Source of the DNA: Methylorubrum extorquens
Lineage (GTDB): Bacteria > Pseudomonadota > Alphaproteobacteria > Rhizobiales > Beijerinckiaceae
Assembly: GCA_019695455.1 (NCBI GenBank)
Contig: JAEUAC010000127.1
Location: 1-14,253 of the forward strand
Length of the DNA stretch: 14,253 nt
Direction of reading: 5' to 3'
In this document: positions 1 to 8,361 of the stretch, piece after piece
Layout: every line of letters begins with the position of its first letter
How positions within the stretch are numbered: position 1 is the first letter of the stretch
Program-made: the position numbers and the translations under genes
Notes under the pieces: model-generated
Seen by the model: the letters and a program-made list of their open reading frames with translations, nothing else
What the model was told of the DNA's origin: nothing
Database searches by the model: none

Positions 1-1617
1 ACGACGGGCTACGACGTCCTGAACCTGATCGACGGCGTCCTGGTGGATGCGGGCGCCAAGGACGCGCTCACGCGGATCGACCGCGCCTTCACGGGCGTCG
101 AGGCGAGCTACGGCGAGCAGCTGCGCGACGCCAAGCACGAGGTGCTGGAGGGCTCCTTCGCGAGCGAGCTCGAGGTGCTGACGTCCGACCTGAAGCGCAT
201 CGCGGATGCGGACCGGCGCACGCGCGACTACACGGTCTTCGCCATGCGCATCGCGCTGGCCGAGATCGTGGCGCGGTTCCCGGTCTATCGCTCCTACGTC
301 ACGAGCGACGATCCCTCGCCCGACGACGTCACGCTCATCGAGGACACGATCGCGGCCGCCCAGAAGACGAGCCGCCTCCCGGACCGCTCGCTCCACGACT
401 TCGTGGGCGCGGCGCTGCTCGGCCGGATCGAGACCGAGGGTCCGGGCCGTCCCACGCGGGAGCACGTCGCCCGGTTCCGTCGCCGCTTCCAGCAGCTCAC
501 GGGTCCCGTGATGGCGAAGAGCCTCGAGGACACGCTGTTCTACCGCTTCCCGCGGCTCCTCGCCCTGAACGAGGTCGGCGGCGATCCGGGTCACGTCGGC
601 CTGTCCGTCGCCGAGTTCCACGCGCAGAACGCCGACCGAGCCCGCTCCTGGCCGGCCGCCATGATCGCGACCGCCACCCACGACACGAAGCGCGGCGAGG
701 ACGCCCGCGCCCGCCTGCTGGCGCTCGCGGACCGACCCGAGGCCTGGAAGGCAGCGCTCGACGCCTTCGCGGAGCTCGCCGCGCCCCATCTCGCCACGAT
801 CGACGGCGAGGCCGCGCCCGACCGGATCGATCTCTCGATCCTGCTGCAGGGCCTGCTCGGCGCCTGGCCGCTCGAGCTGCTCGACGGCGACGATGCGGGC
901 GCGATCGAGGCGTTCCGCACCCGCTTCCTCGGCTTCGTCGAGAAGGCCCTGCGGGAGGCGAAGCGCCATTCGAGCTGGGTCAACCCGGACGAGGCCTACG
1001 AAGGCGCCGCGAAGGCGCTGGTCGAGGCCGTGCTGGCGCCCGGCAGCGCGGCGCTCGCCCGGCTGCGGCCCTTCGCGAGGGAACTGGCCGAGGCGGGCAT
1101 GCGCAACGCGCTCGCCCGGACGGTCCTGAAATATACGCTGCCCGGCGTTCCCGACACCTATCAGGGCACGACCTTCTGGGACTTCTCGCTGGTGGACCCC
1201 GACAACCGACGGCCCGTCGACTACGCGGCCCGGGCGGCGTCGCTCGCCGACGCCGCGCCGCTCGCGGACCTCGTCCGGGCCTGGCCGGACGGGCGCGTCA
1301 AGCAGCGCGTCACGACGCGCCTCCTGCGCGACCGGGCGGAGACGCCCGCCCTCTATGCCGACGGCGACTACCGTCCGCTCGGAGAGGACGTCGCCGGCAT
1401 CGTCGCCTTCGCCCGCACGGGTGGCGGGGAGGAGCTGGTCGCCGTCGCGGCGCGGCTCGGGCCCGGCGCGCGGGACGACGCCGCGCGCCTGCCGCTCGCG
1501 GCCGGGACGTGGCGGGACGTGCTCGGCGATCGGACGCTGACCATCGCCGAGGGCGGTGCTGCATTGCGGGAGCTTTTCGCCGATCTCCCCGTTGCGGTCC
1601 TGAGGAGGACCGCCTGA
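1..1617 (+). CDS. treY: Maltooligosyl trehalose synthase, C-terminal part (5' end outside window)
   Basis: TreY is a cytosolic GH13 enzyme that rearranges the reducing-end alpha-1,4 bond of maltooligosaccharides into an alpha,alpha-1,1 bond, making maltooligosyl trehalose, which TreZ then cleaves to trehalose. The frame is open from base 1 and begins with TTGYDVLN, the conserved GTTGYD block that lies in the middle of TreY, so the first ATG at 43 is not the start. About 538 residues are visible. Diagnostic segments are ATHDTKRGEDAR (HDTK at 679-690, the region carrying the third catalytic Asp), the motif PGVPDTYQGT near 1141-1170, and WDFSLVDPDNRRPVD just after it, which is a TreY signature. 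The missing N-terminal part should hold the nucleophile and acid/base. Its TGA overlaps the ATG of the next gene, implying translational coupling. Family assignment is firm; the true start cannot be seen. Confidence 0.95.
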   Translation, partial: TTGYDVLNLIDGVLVDAGAKDALTRIDRAFTGVEASYGEQLRDAKHEVLEGSFASELEVLTSDLKRIADADRRTRDYTVFAMRIALAEIVARFPVYRSYVTSDDPSPDDVTLIEDTIAAAQKTSRLPDRSLHDFVGAALLGRIETEGPGRPTREHVARFRRRFQQLTGPVMAKSLEDTLFYRFPRLLALNEVGGDPGHVGLSVAEFHAQNADRARSWPAAMIATATHDTKRGEDARARLLALADRPEAWKAALDAFAELAAPHLATIDGEAAPDRIDLSILLQGLLGAWPLELLDGDDAGAIEAFRTRFLGFVEKALREAKRHSSWVNPDEAYEGAAKALVEAVLAPGSAALARLRPFARELAEAGMRNALARTVLKYTLPGVPDTYQGTTFWDFSLVDPDNRRPVDYAARAASLADAAPLADLVRAWPDGRVKQRVTTRLLRDRAETPALYADGDYRPLGEDVAGIVAFARTGGGEELVAVAARLGPGARDDAARLPLAAGTWRDVLGDRTLTIAEGGAALRELFADLPVAVLRRTA

Positions 1618-4600
1618 TGGCGCAGACGCGCAGCTCTGAGACCAGCGAGAGGGGACCGGCTTCGAATGCCGCGGGCCCCGTCGGGCCGCGCATCTACAAC
1701 CTCTTCCCGCTCCTCGTCGGCCCGGTCTCCGCCTGGTCGCGCGAGCTGCCCCGCATCGCGGCGATGAACTTCGACTGGGTCTACGTGAACCCGTTCCACG
1801 AGGCCGGCTTCTCCGGGTCCCTGTACGCGACCCGCGACACGGACCGGCTCGATCCGCGCTTCCGCGAGGACGGCGTGGACGACGACGACGCGATCCGCGG
1901 CTTCTGCAGGGCCGCGGCCGAGGCCGGGCTCCGCGTGATGGCCGACCTCGTCGTGAATCACGCGTCGAAGGATTCGACGCTGGCCGAGACCCATCCGGAC
2001 TTCTTCGTGCGCGACGCCGACGGCGCGCTGCACTCGCCCTTCGCGGTCGATCCGGTGGACCCGTCGAAGCGGACCGTCTGGGGCGACCTCGCCGAGTTCG
2101 ACTACGCGACGCCGGCGGCCCGCGACGGCCTCGCGGCGCATTGGGACGCCTACATCGCCCGCATGCAGGGGCTCGGCATCGCCGGGTTCCGCTGCGATGC
2201 CGCCTACAAGGTGCCGCCGGACGTGTGGCGGGGCCTGATCGGGGCCGCGAAGGCCCGCGATGCCGGCACGACCTTCGCGGCCGAGACGCTCGGCTGCACC
2301 GTCGACGAGGCGGCCGCGACGGCGGAGGCCGGGTTCGACTACCTGTTCAACTCCTTCGCATGGTGGGATTACCGGGCCGGCTGGGCCGTCGAGGCGCAGG
2401 CGCGCACGCGCCTCCTCGCGCCCTCCATCGCCTTCCCGGAGAACCACGACACCGAGCGTTTCGCGCGGTCGCTGCCGGACGAGGCGTCGGGCGTCGAGAT
2501 CGAGCGCGCGCTGGTCGCCCGCTACATGGCCGCGGCCTTCTTCTCGGCCGGGATCCTGATGCCGATCGGCTACGAGTTCGGCGCGCGCCGGCCGCTCCAC
2601 GTGGTCGAGACGCGGCCCGACGACCGCGAGACGGGCGAGGTCATCGACGTCTCGGCGGCGATCGGGGCGATCAACGCGCTCCGGGCCGCCATGCCGGTGG
2701 CGAACGTCGAGGGCGCCACGATCCAGCTGACCGGACCCGGCAGCCCCTATCTCGGCCTGCTCCGGCTCGACGGCGGCCATCCTCTGGCGGCCCGCGAGGC
2801 GCTGCTGCTCCTCGTGAACCCGGGCCGCGACACGGTCGAGGTCGATCCGGCCCCGCTCGTCGCGGGCGCGGGCGGCGTCTTCGGGCCCTTCCTCGACCGG
2901 ACGCCGAAGGCCGTGCCGCTCGTCCTCGCGCCCGGCACGCCCGCCCTGCTCGGGCCGGGCGAGGTCCGCATCCTCGTGGCCGAGCGGGCGGAGGCGCCGG
3001 CGGACGCGGCGGACGGGTCCGAGCCGGACGGCGAGGGCCGCGTCGTCATCGAGGGCGTCTGGCCCGAGATCGACGGCGGCCTCTCGCCCGTGAAGCGGGT
3101 CGTAGGCGAGGCCATGGAGGTCTGGGCCGACATCTTCTCGGACGGCCACGACAGGATCGCGGCGGAGATCCTGTACCGACCCGCCGACGAGGCCGCGTGG
3201 CGCCGGGCGCCCATGCGGTTCGTGGACAACGACCGCTGGTCGGGCAGCTTTCCGCTGGAGCGCAACACGCGCTACCTCGTCACGATCGAAGGCTGGCGCG
3301 ATCCGTTCGCCTCCTGGCACCACGAGATCACGGCCAAGCAGGGCGCCGGGCTCGACGTCCGGCTGGAGACGATCGAGGGCGTCCGCCTCGCCACCGAGGC
3401 GGCCGCGAACGCGAAGGGCCATGCCGACGAGGGCGCGCTCGCCGCGATCGCGGAACGCCTGGCGGGGCTCGAGGCCGGGTCGCAGGACCAGCTCGACGTC
3501 ATCTTCGATCCGGCGAACGAGCCGCTGGTCCATCGCCACGCCGAGCGCGCGAACCTGTCGCGCTATCCGCGCGAGCTCACGGTCGTCGCCGACCGGCTCG
3601 CGGCTCGCTTCTCCGCCTGGTACGAGCTCTTCCCGCGCTCGATGAGCCACGACCCCGACCGCCACGGCACCTTCGACGACGTCGTCGCGATGCTGCCCTA
3701 TGTGCGCGACATGGGTTTCGACGTCCTCTACTTCCCGCCCATCAACCCGATCGGGCTGAAGAACCGGAAGGGCAAGAACAATTCGCTGACGGCGGAGCCC
3801 GGCGACGTCGGGTCCGTCTACGCGATCGGGGATGCCACGGGCGGGCACGACGCCGTCCATCCCGATCTCGGCGGCATCGAGGGCTTCCGCCGCATGGTGG
3901 ACGCCTCGCTCGACCACGGGCTCGAGATCGCGCTCGACTTCGCCATCCAGTGCTCGCCGGACCATCCCTGGATCACGCAGCATCCCGAGTGGTTCGAGTA
4001 TCGTCCCGACGGGACGATGAAATACGCCGAGAACCCGCCGAAGAAGTACGAGGACATCTATAACGTCAGCTTCTACGGTGGGTCGAAGCCGGCCCTCTGG
4101 TACGCCCTGCGCGACGCGGTGCTGTTCTGGTGCCGGGAGCGGGTGCGCATCTTCCGGGTCGACAACCCCCACACGAAGCCGCTGCCCTTCTGGGAATGGA
4201 TGATCGCCGAGGTGAATGCCCGCTATCCGGACGCGATCTTCCTGGCCGAGGCGTTCACGCGGCCGAAGATGATGCGCAAGCTGGCCAAGGTCGGCTTCCA
4301 GCAGAGCTACACCTACTTCACCTGGCGGGACACGAAGGCCGAGCTGACGGAATACATGACGGAGCTGGCCCATTCGCCCATGGGCGAGTACTACCGGCCG
4401 AACTTCTTCGCCAACACGCCCGACATCAATCCCGTCTACCTGCAGACCGGCGGACGGGCCGGGTTCGTCGTGCGGGCGACGCTCGCCGCCACGCTGTCCT
4501 CCGCCTACGGCATCTACAACGGGTTCGAGCTCTGCGAGGCCGCCCTCTACCGCAAGGAGGAGTACCTCGATTCCGAGAAGTACCAGATCCGCGTCTGGGA

Positions 4601-4973
4601 CTACGATCGGCCGGGCAACATCCGCGACCACGTCACGAAGCTGAACGGGATCCGTCGCGCCAACCCGGCGCTGCACGATTTCCGCAACATCGCCTTCGTC
4701 CCGGCACATAACGACGCCATCCTGGCCTATCTGCGGATGACGCCCGCCAAGGACAACGCCCTCCTGATCCTCGTGAACCTCGACCCGCGCAACCGCCAGG
4801 AATGCTCCTACGAGCTGCCGCTCTGGCAGCTCGGCCTGCCGGACCACGCGACCGTGGACGTCGAGGACCTGCTCGGGGGCTACACCTTCCAGCTCCACGG
4901 CAAGTCCCACCGCATCGCCCTCGACCCCTCCGAACGCTCCGCCGTGATCTGGCGGCTGAGCGTGCCCCGGTGA
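1617..4973 (+). CDS. glgE: Alpha-1,4-glucan:maltose-1-phosphate maltosyltransferase with extra N-terminal GH13 domain
   Basis: This 1118-residue protein has two GH13 modules. The C-terminal module is GlgE, which transfers maltose from alpha-maltose 1-phosphate onto alpha-1,4-glucans, releasing phosphate. It starts with the GlgE N domain (VVIEGVWPEIDGG, from about residue 475). Then come FPPINPIG, NRKGKNNSL and PGDVGS, region I DFAIQCSPDHPW (D774), the nucleophile in IFRVDNPHTKP (D849), the acid/base in FLAEAFTRP (E878) and region IV NTPDINP (D936). The first ~440 residues form a second amylase-like barrel with its own complete set: DLVVNH, GFRCDAAYK (D194), FAAETLG (E223) and FPENHD (D278). 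An Ala/Asp/Glu-rich linker (~460-474) joins them. Classical actinobacterial GlgE is about 650-700 residues, so this one is clearly extended. The ATG at 1617 overlaps the treY stop and has GAGGAGG about 8 nt upstream; the same frame stays open upstream only as treY shadow. The N-domain's function is unknown to me. Confidence 0.92.
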   Translation: MAQTRSSETSERGPASNAAGPVGPRIYNLFPLLVGPVSAWSRELPRIAAMNFDWVYVNPFHEAGFSGSLYATRDTDRLDPRFREDGVDDDDAIRGFCRAAAEAGLRVMADLVVNHASKDSTLAETHPDFFVRDADGALHSPFAVDPVDPSKRTVWGDLAEFDYATPAARDGLAAHWDAYIARMQGLGIAGFRCDAAYKVPPDVWRGLIGAAKARDAGTTFAAETLGCTVDEAAATAEAGFDYLFNSFAWWDYRAGWAVEAQARTRLLAPSIAFPENHDTERFARSLPDEASGVEIERALVARYMAAAFFSAGILMPIGYEFGARRPLHVVETRPDDRETGEVIDVSAAIGAINALRAAMPVANVEGATIQLTGPGSPYLGLLRLDGGHPLAAREALLLLVNPGRDTVEVDPAPLVAGAGGVFGPFLDRTPKAVPLVLAPGTPALLGPGEVRILVAERAEAPADAADGSEPDGEGRVVIEGVWPEIDGGLSPVKRVVGEAMEVWADIFSDGHDRIAAEILYRPADEAAWRRAPMRFVDNDRWSGSFPLERNTRYLVTIEGWRDPFASWHHEITAKQGAGLDVRLETIEGVRLATEAAANAKGHADEGALAAIAERLAGLEAGSQDQLDVIFDPANEPLVHRHAERANLSRYPRELTVVADRLAARFSAWYELFPRSMSHDPDRHGTFDDVVAMLPYVRDMGFDVLYFPPINPIGLKNRKGKNNSLTAEPGDVGSVYAIGDATGGHDAVHPDLGGIEGFRRMVDASLDHGLEIALDFAIQCSPDHPWITQHPEWFEYRPDGTMKYAENPPKKYEDIYNVSFYGGSKPALWYALRDAVLFWCRERVRIFRVDNPHTKPLPFWEWMIAEVNARYPDAIFLAEAFTRPKMMRKLAKVGFQQSYTYFTWRDTKAELTEYMTELAHSPMGEYYRPNFFANTPDINPVYLQTGGRAGFVVRATLAATLSSAYGIYNGFELCEAALYRKEEYLDSEKYQIRVWDYDRPGNIRDHVTKLNGIRRANPALHDFRNIAFVPAHNDAILAYLRMTPAKDNALLILVNLDPRNRQECSYELPLWQLGLPDHATVDVEDLLGGYTFQLHGKSHRIALDPSERSAVIWRLSVPR

Positions 4974-5109
4974 CATCCGCGGCGCCTTCCCCTTCTCCCC
5001 TCGCGGGGGAAGGCGGGCTTCGCCTCTGCGACGACCGGACGAGGACCGCGCCCACCACGCCCTCGTCCGTCGTCGCGTCGCCACCTACCGACTGGAACCC
5101 TGGCTTTCC
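4974..5109 (+). repeat. Intergenic palindrome between glgE and treS
   Basis: The only sizeable gap inside the trehalose/glucan cluster carries a perfect 10-bp inverted repeat: CGCCTTCCCC at 4983-4992 and GGGGAAGGCG at 5006-5015, with a 13-nt loop. An alternative inner pairing, CCCC/GGGG around TCGC, is also possible. No T-run follows, so it is not a convincing intrinsic terminator. Pyrimidine-rich palindromes of this look are common intergenic repeats in Hyphomicrobiales (recollection, not searched). It may act as an mRNA processing or stability element, or simply be an inserted repeat. No promoter was recognised in the remainder of the gap (5016-5109). Confidence 0.5.
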
Positions 5110-8100
5110 ATGATCGACCGCTCCGACACGCACTGGTACCGCGACGCCCTGATCTATCAGGTGCACGTGAAGTCGTTCTTCGATTCCAACGACGACGGAA
5201 TCGGCGACTTCGCTGGCGTGACCCAGAAGCTCGACTACATCCGGGATCTCGGCGTCACGGCCATCTGGCTGATGCCGTTCTATCCGTCGCCGTTGCGCGA
5301 CGACGGCTACGACATCCAGGACTATCGCGACATCAACCCGTCCTACGGGACGATGGACGACTTCCGGGCCTTCATCGAGGAGGCGCATGCCCGCGGCATC
5401 CGGGTCGTGACGGAGCTCGTCATCAACCACACGTCGGACCAGCATCCCTGGTTCCAGGCGGCCCGCAACGCGCCGGCCGGCTCGCCCGAGCGCGACTTCT
5501 ACGTCTGGTCGGACACGGACCAGAAATACACCGACACGCGCATCATCTTCCTCGACACCGAGCCGTCGAACTGGACCTGGGATCCGGTCGCGAAGCAGTA
5601 TTTCTGGCACCGCTTCTATTCGCACCAGCCCGATCTCAACTTCGACAATCCGAAGGTGATCGAGGCCGTCATCGAGACCATGTACTACTGGCTCGACATG
5701 GGCGTCGACGGGCTGCGCCTCGACGCGATCCCCTACCTCGTCGAGCGCGAGGGGACGAACTGCGAGAACCTCGACGAGACGCACGTCGTCATCAAGCAGA
5801 TCCGGGCCGCCCTCGACGCGCGCTACCCGGACCGCATGCTGCTCGCCGAGGCGAACCAGTGGCCCGAGGAGACCGCGCCCTATTTCGGCGAGGGCGACGA
5901 GTGCCACGTGTCGTTCCACTTCCCCCTGATGCCGCGCATGTACATGGCGCTGGCCCAGGAGGACCGTCACCCGATCACGGACATCATGCGGCAGACGCCG
6001 GAGATCCCGGACGGGTGCCAGTGGGCGATCTTCCTGCGCAACCACGACGAGCTGACGCTCGAGATGGTGACCGACAAGGAGCGCGACTACCTCTGGACCT
6101 TCTACGCGGCCGACCGGCGGGCCCGGATCAACCTCGGCATCCGCCGGCGCCTGGCCCCGCTGCTCGAGAACGACCGCCGCAAGATCGAGCTCCTGAACTC
6201 GCTCCTCCTGTCCATGCCGGGCACGCCCGTCATGTATTACGGCGACGAGATCGGGATGGGCGACAACATCTATCTCGGCGACCGGGACGGCGTGCGCACG
6301 CCCATGCAGTGGTCGCCCGACCGCAACGGCGGCTTCTCGCGCTCCGATCCGGCGCGGCTGTTCCTGCCGACCATCCAGGATCCCATCTACGGCTTCGACG
6401 CCGTGAACGTCGAGGCGCAGGCGAAGACGCCCGCGAGCCTCTACAACTGGATGCGCCGGATGATCGCCATCCGGCGGGCGAACGTCGCCTTCGGCCGGGG
6501 CGCGCTGCGCTTCCTGTATCCCCAGAACCGCAAGGTGCTGGCCTACCTGCGCGAGCACGACAACGAGACCGTCCTGTGCGTCGTGAACGTCTCGCGGGCG
6601 CCGCAGGCGGTCGAGCTCGACCTCGCGGAGTTCTCGGGACGGACGCCGGTCGAGATGACGGGCGGCTCGGCCTTCCCGCGCGTCGGCGACCTGCCCTACC
6701 TCCTCACGCTGCCGGCCTACGGCTTCTACTGGTTCCAGCTCACGGCCGCCGAGACGACCGTCGAGAACCGGTTCGGTCCCGTGGCGACGCCCGAGCTGTT
6801 CACGCTGGTCCTCACCAAGGGGCTCGGCTCGCTCCTCGAAGGGCGCGAGAAGGACGCGATCGAGCGGACCATCATCCCCCGGATGATCGGGACGCAGCGC
6901 TGGTTCGCCGCCAAGGGCCGCCGGATCGAGCGGGCCGAGGTCGGCGACTACGCGGTGCTGACGAACCGCGAGGGCCGCGAGCAGTTCGTGCTGCCGCGCT
7001 TCTCCGTCGTCCTGCAGGGCGGCGAGCGGCAGGACTACTTCTTCCCCGTGGCCGTGGACGACCGGGCCGACGAGGACGCCCTGGCGGGCTACGCGGTGGC
7101 GCGCGTGCGCCACGGCCGGAACGTCGGCCTCGCCTACGGGGCGGGGTCCTCGCCCGAGTTCGCGCTCGCGGCCGTCGAGGCCATGCGGCGGGGCGACACG
7201 GTCCCGACGAAGGCCGGCGCGACGCTCCGCTTCTCGGCGACCGCCTCCATGCCGGAGGCGCTGGACATCGAGCCGTCCGACGTGCGCCGGCTCGCGGGCG
7301 AGCAGTCGAACACGTCGATCCAGATCGGCGAGGTCGCGGTCCTCAAGATCTACCGCCGGCTGCAGCCGGGCCTCCACCCTGAGGTCGAGGTCGGCCGCTT
7401 CCTCACGGACGTCGCGGGCTTCCCCAACACGCCGCCCACCTTCGGCACGCTGGAGCATGTGGCGGCGGACGGCGAGACGACGGCGCTCGCGATCGTGCAG
7501 GCCTTCGTCCGCAACCAGGGCGACGCCTGGCGCATGACCAACGACGCGGTCACGCGCGAGCTCGACACGCTGGCGCTGACGGCGGGCGAGGTCGCGCACA
7601 CGCCCGAGGAGGCGTTCGCCCCCTATCTCGCCTATGCCGAGATCCTGGGCCGGCGAACAGGCGAGATGCATCTCGCCCTCGCGACGCCGACCGACGACCC
7701 CGCCTTCGCGGCGGAGCCCCTGGAGGCGGCGGACGTGGAGGCCATCGCGGCCGACGCCCTCGCCCAGGCGGAGCGCGCCTTCGCGGCGCTCGGCCGCGCC
7801 GGCTCGGCCTCCGACGCGGCCGGGGCGCTGCTGCGGCGCGAGGCCGAGTGCCGGGACCTGATCCGGGCGCTCGCGACCACGCCCGCCGGGGCTGTCAAGA
7901 CGCGCATCCACGGCGACTACCATCTCGGGCAGGTCCTGATCGTCCAGAACGACGTGATGATCGTCGACTTCGAGGGCGAGCCGTCGCGGCCGGCGTCCGA
8001 GCGGCGGGCGAAGTCGACGCCGCTGCGGGACGTCGCCGGCATGCTGCGCTCCTTCGCCTACGCGGCCGACACTGCGGCCCGCGACGTGAGCCTGCGCCTG

Positions 8101-8361
8101 CCGGATTCGGCCGGCCGCATCGCCGATCTCGCGACCGCCTGGCTCGGCCTCGTCGAGGGGACGTTCCTCGCCGCCTACGAGGCGGCCGTGTCGGGCTCGC
8201 CCGTCTGGGTCGGGGCCGATGCCGACCGCGGCCGCCTCCTCCGCCTCTCGCTCCTCGCCAAGGCGCTCTACGAGGTGAACTACGAGGCGAACAACCGCCC
8301 CGACTGGATCGAGACTCCGGTCCGCGGCGTCCTCTCCATTCTCGACCAGGGAGCCGCATGA
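5110..8361 (+). CDS. treS: Trehalose synthase fused to maltokinase (TreS-Mak)
   Basis: The protein is a 1083-residue bifunctional fusion. Residues ~1-550 are TreS (GH13), interconverting trehalose and maltose. It opens with HWYRDALIYQVHVKSFFDSN, shows region I ELVINH, the nucleophile in GLRLDAIPYL (D205), the acid/base in LLAEANQWP (E247) and LRNHDELT (D313), then MYYGDEIGMGDN. Residues ~560-1083 are a maltokinase (Mak/Pep2), which phosphorylates maltose to maltose 1-phosphate with ATP. The Mak cap hallmark QRWFAAKGRR lies near residue 600, the catalytic loop IHGDYHLGQ has D936, and the metal-binding DFEGEP has D953. Coupling the two activities in one chain favours flux from trehalose towards GlgE. 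ATG 5110 matches the usual TreS N-terminus, but no clear Shine-Dalgarno precedes it. The stop overlaps the glgB start region. Such fusions are known in many proteobacteria. Confidence 0.95.
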   Translation: MIDRSDTHWYRDALIYQVHVKSFFDSNDDGIGDFAGVTQKLDYIRDLGVTAIWLMPFYPSPLRDDGYDIQDYRDINPSYGTMDDFRAFIEEAHARGIRVVTELVINHTSDQHPWFQAARNAPAGSPERDFYVWSDTDQKYTDTRIIFLDTEPSNWTWDPVAKQYFWHRFYSHQPDLNFDNPKVIEAVIETMYYWLDMGVDGLRLDAIPYLVEREGTNCENLDETHVVIKQIRAALDARYPDRMLLAEANQWPEETAPYFGEGDECHVSFHFPLMPRMYMALAQEDRHPITDIMRQTPEIPDGCQWAIFLRNHDELTLEMVTDKERDYLWTFYAADRRARINLGIRRRLAPLLENDRRKIELLNSLLLSMPGTPVMYYGDEIGMGDNIYLGDRDGVRTPMQWSPDRNGGFSRSDPARLFLPTIQDPIYGFDAVNVEAQAKTPASLYNWMRRMIAIRRANVAFGRGALRFLYPQNRKVLAYLREHDNETVLCVVNVSRAPQAVELDLAEFSGRTPVEMTGGSAFPRVGDLPYLLTLPAYGFYWFQLTAAETTVENRFGPVATPELFTLVLTKGLGSLLEGREKDAIERTIIPRMIGTQRWFAAKGRRIERAEVGDYAVLTNREGREQFVLPRFSVVLQGGERQDYFFPVAVDDRADEDALAGYAVARVRHGRNVGLAYGAGSSPEFALAAVEAMRRGDTVPTKAGATLRFSATASMPEALDIEPSDVRRLAGEQSNTSIQIGEVAVLKIYRRLQPGLHPEVEVGRFLTDVAGFPNTPPTFGTLEHVAADGETTALAIVQAFVRNQGDAWRMTNDAVTRELDTLALTAGEVAHTPEEAFAPYLAYAEILGRRTGEMHLALATPTDDPAFAAEPLEAADVEAIAADALAQAERAFAALGRAGSASDAAGALLRREAECRDLIRALATTPAGAVKTRIHGDYHLGQVLIVQNDVMIVDFEGEPSRPASERRAKSTPLRDVAGMLRSFAYAADTAARDVSLRLPDSAGRIADLATAWLGLVEGTFLAAYEAAVSGSPVWVGADADRGRLLRLSLLAKALYEVNYEANNRPDWIETPVRGVLSILDQGAA

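Noticed and set aside
1368..5084. Very long open frame on the - strand (over 1200 codons) opposite treY/glgE
   Set aside because: It lies antisense to well-supported GH13 genes, has no recognisable domain, and is rich in Arg, Asp, Val and Gly as expected from the complement of GC-rich codons.
4633..7923. Long - strand frame (about 1100 codons) opposite glgE and treS-mak
   Set aside because: Same complement-strand artefact; the translation is low-complexity Arg/Val/Asp/Gly-rich and has no start-region signals.
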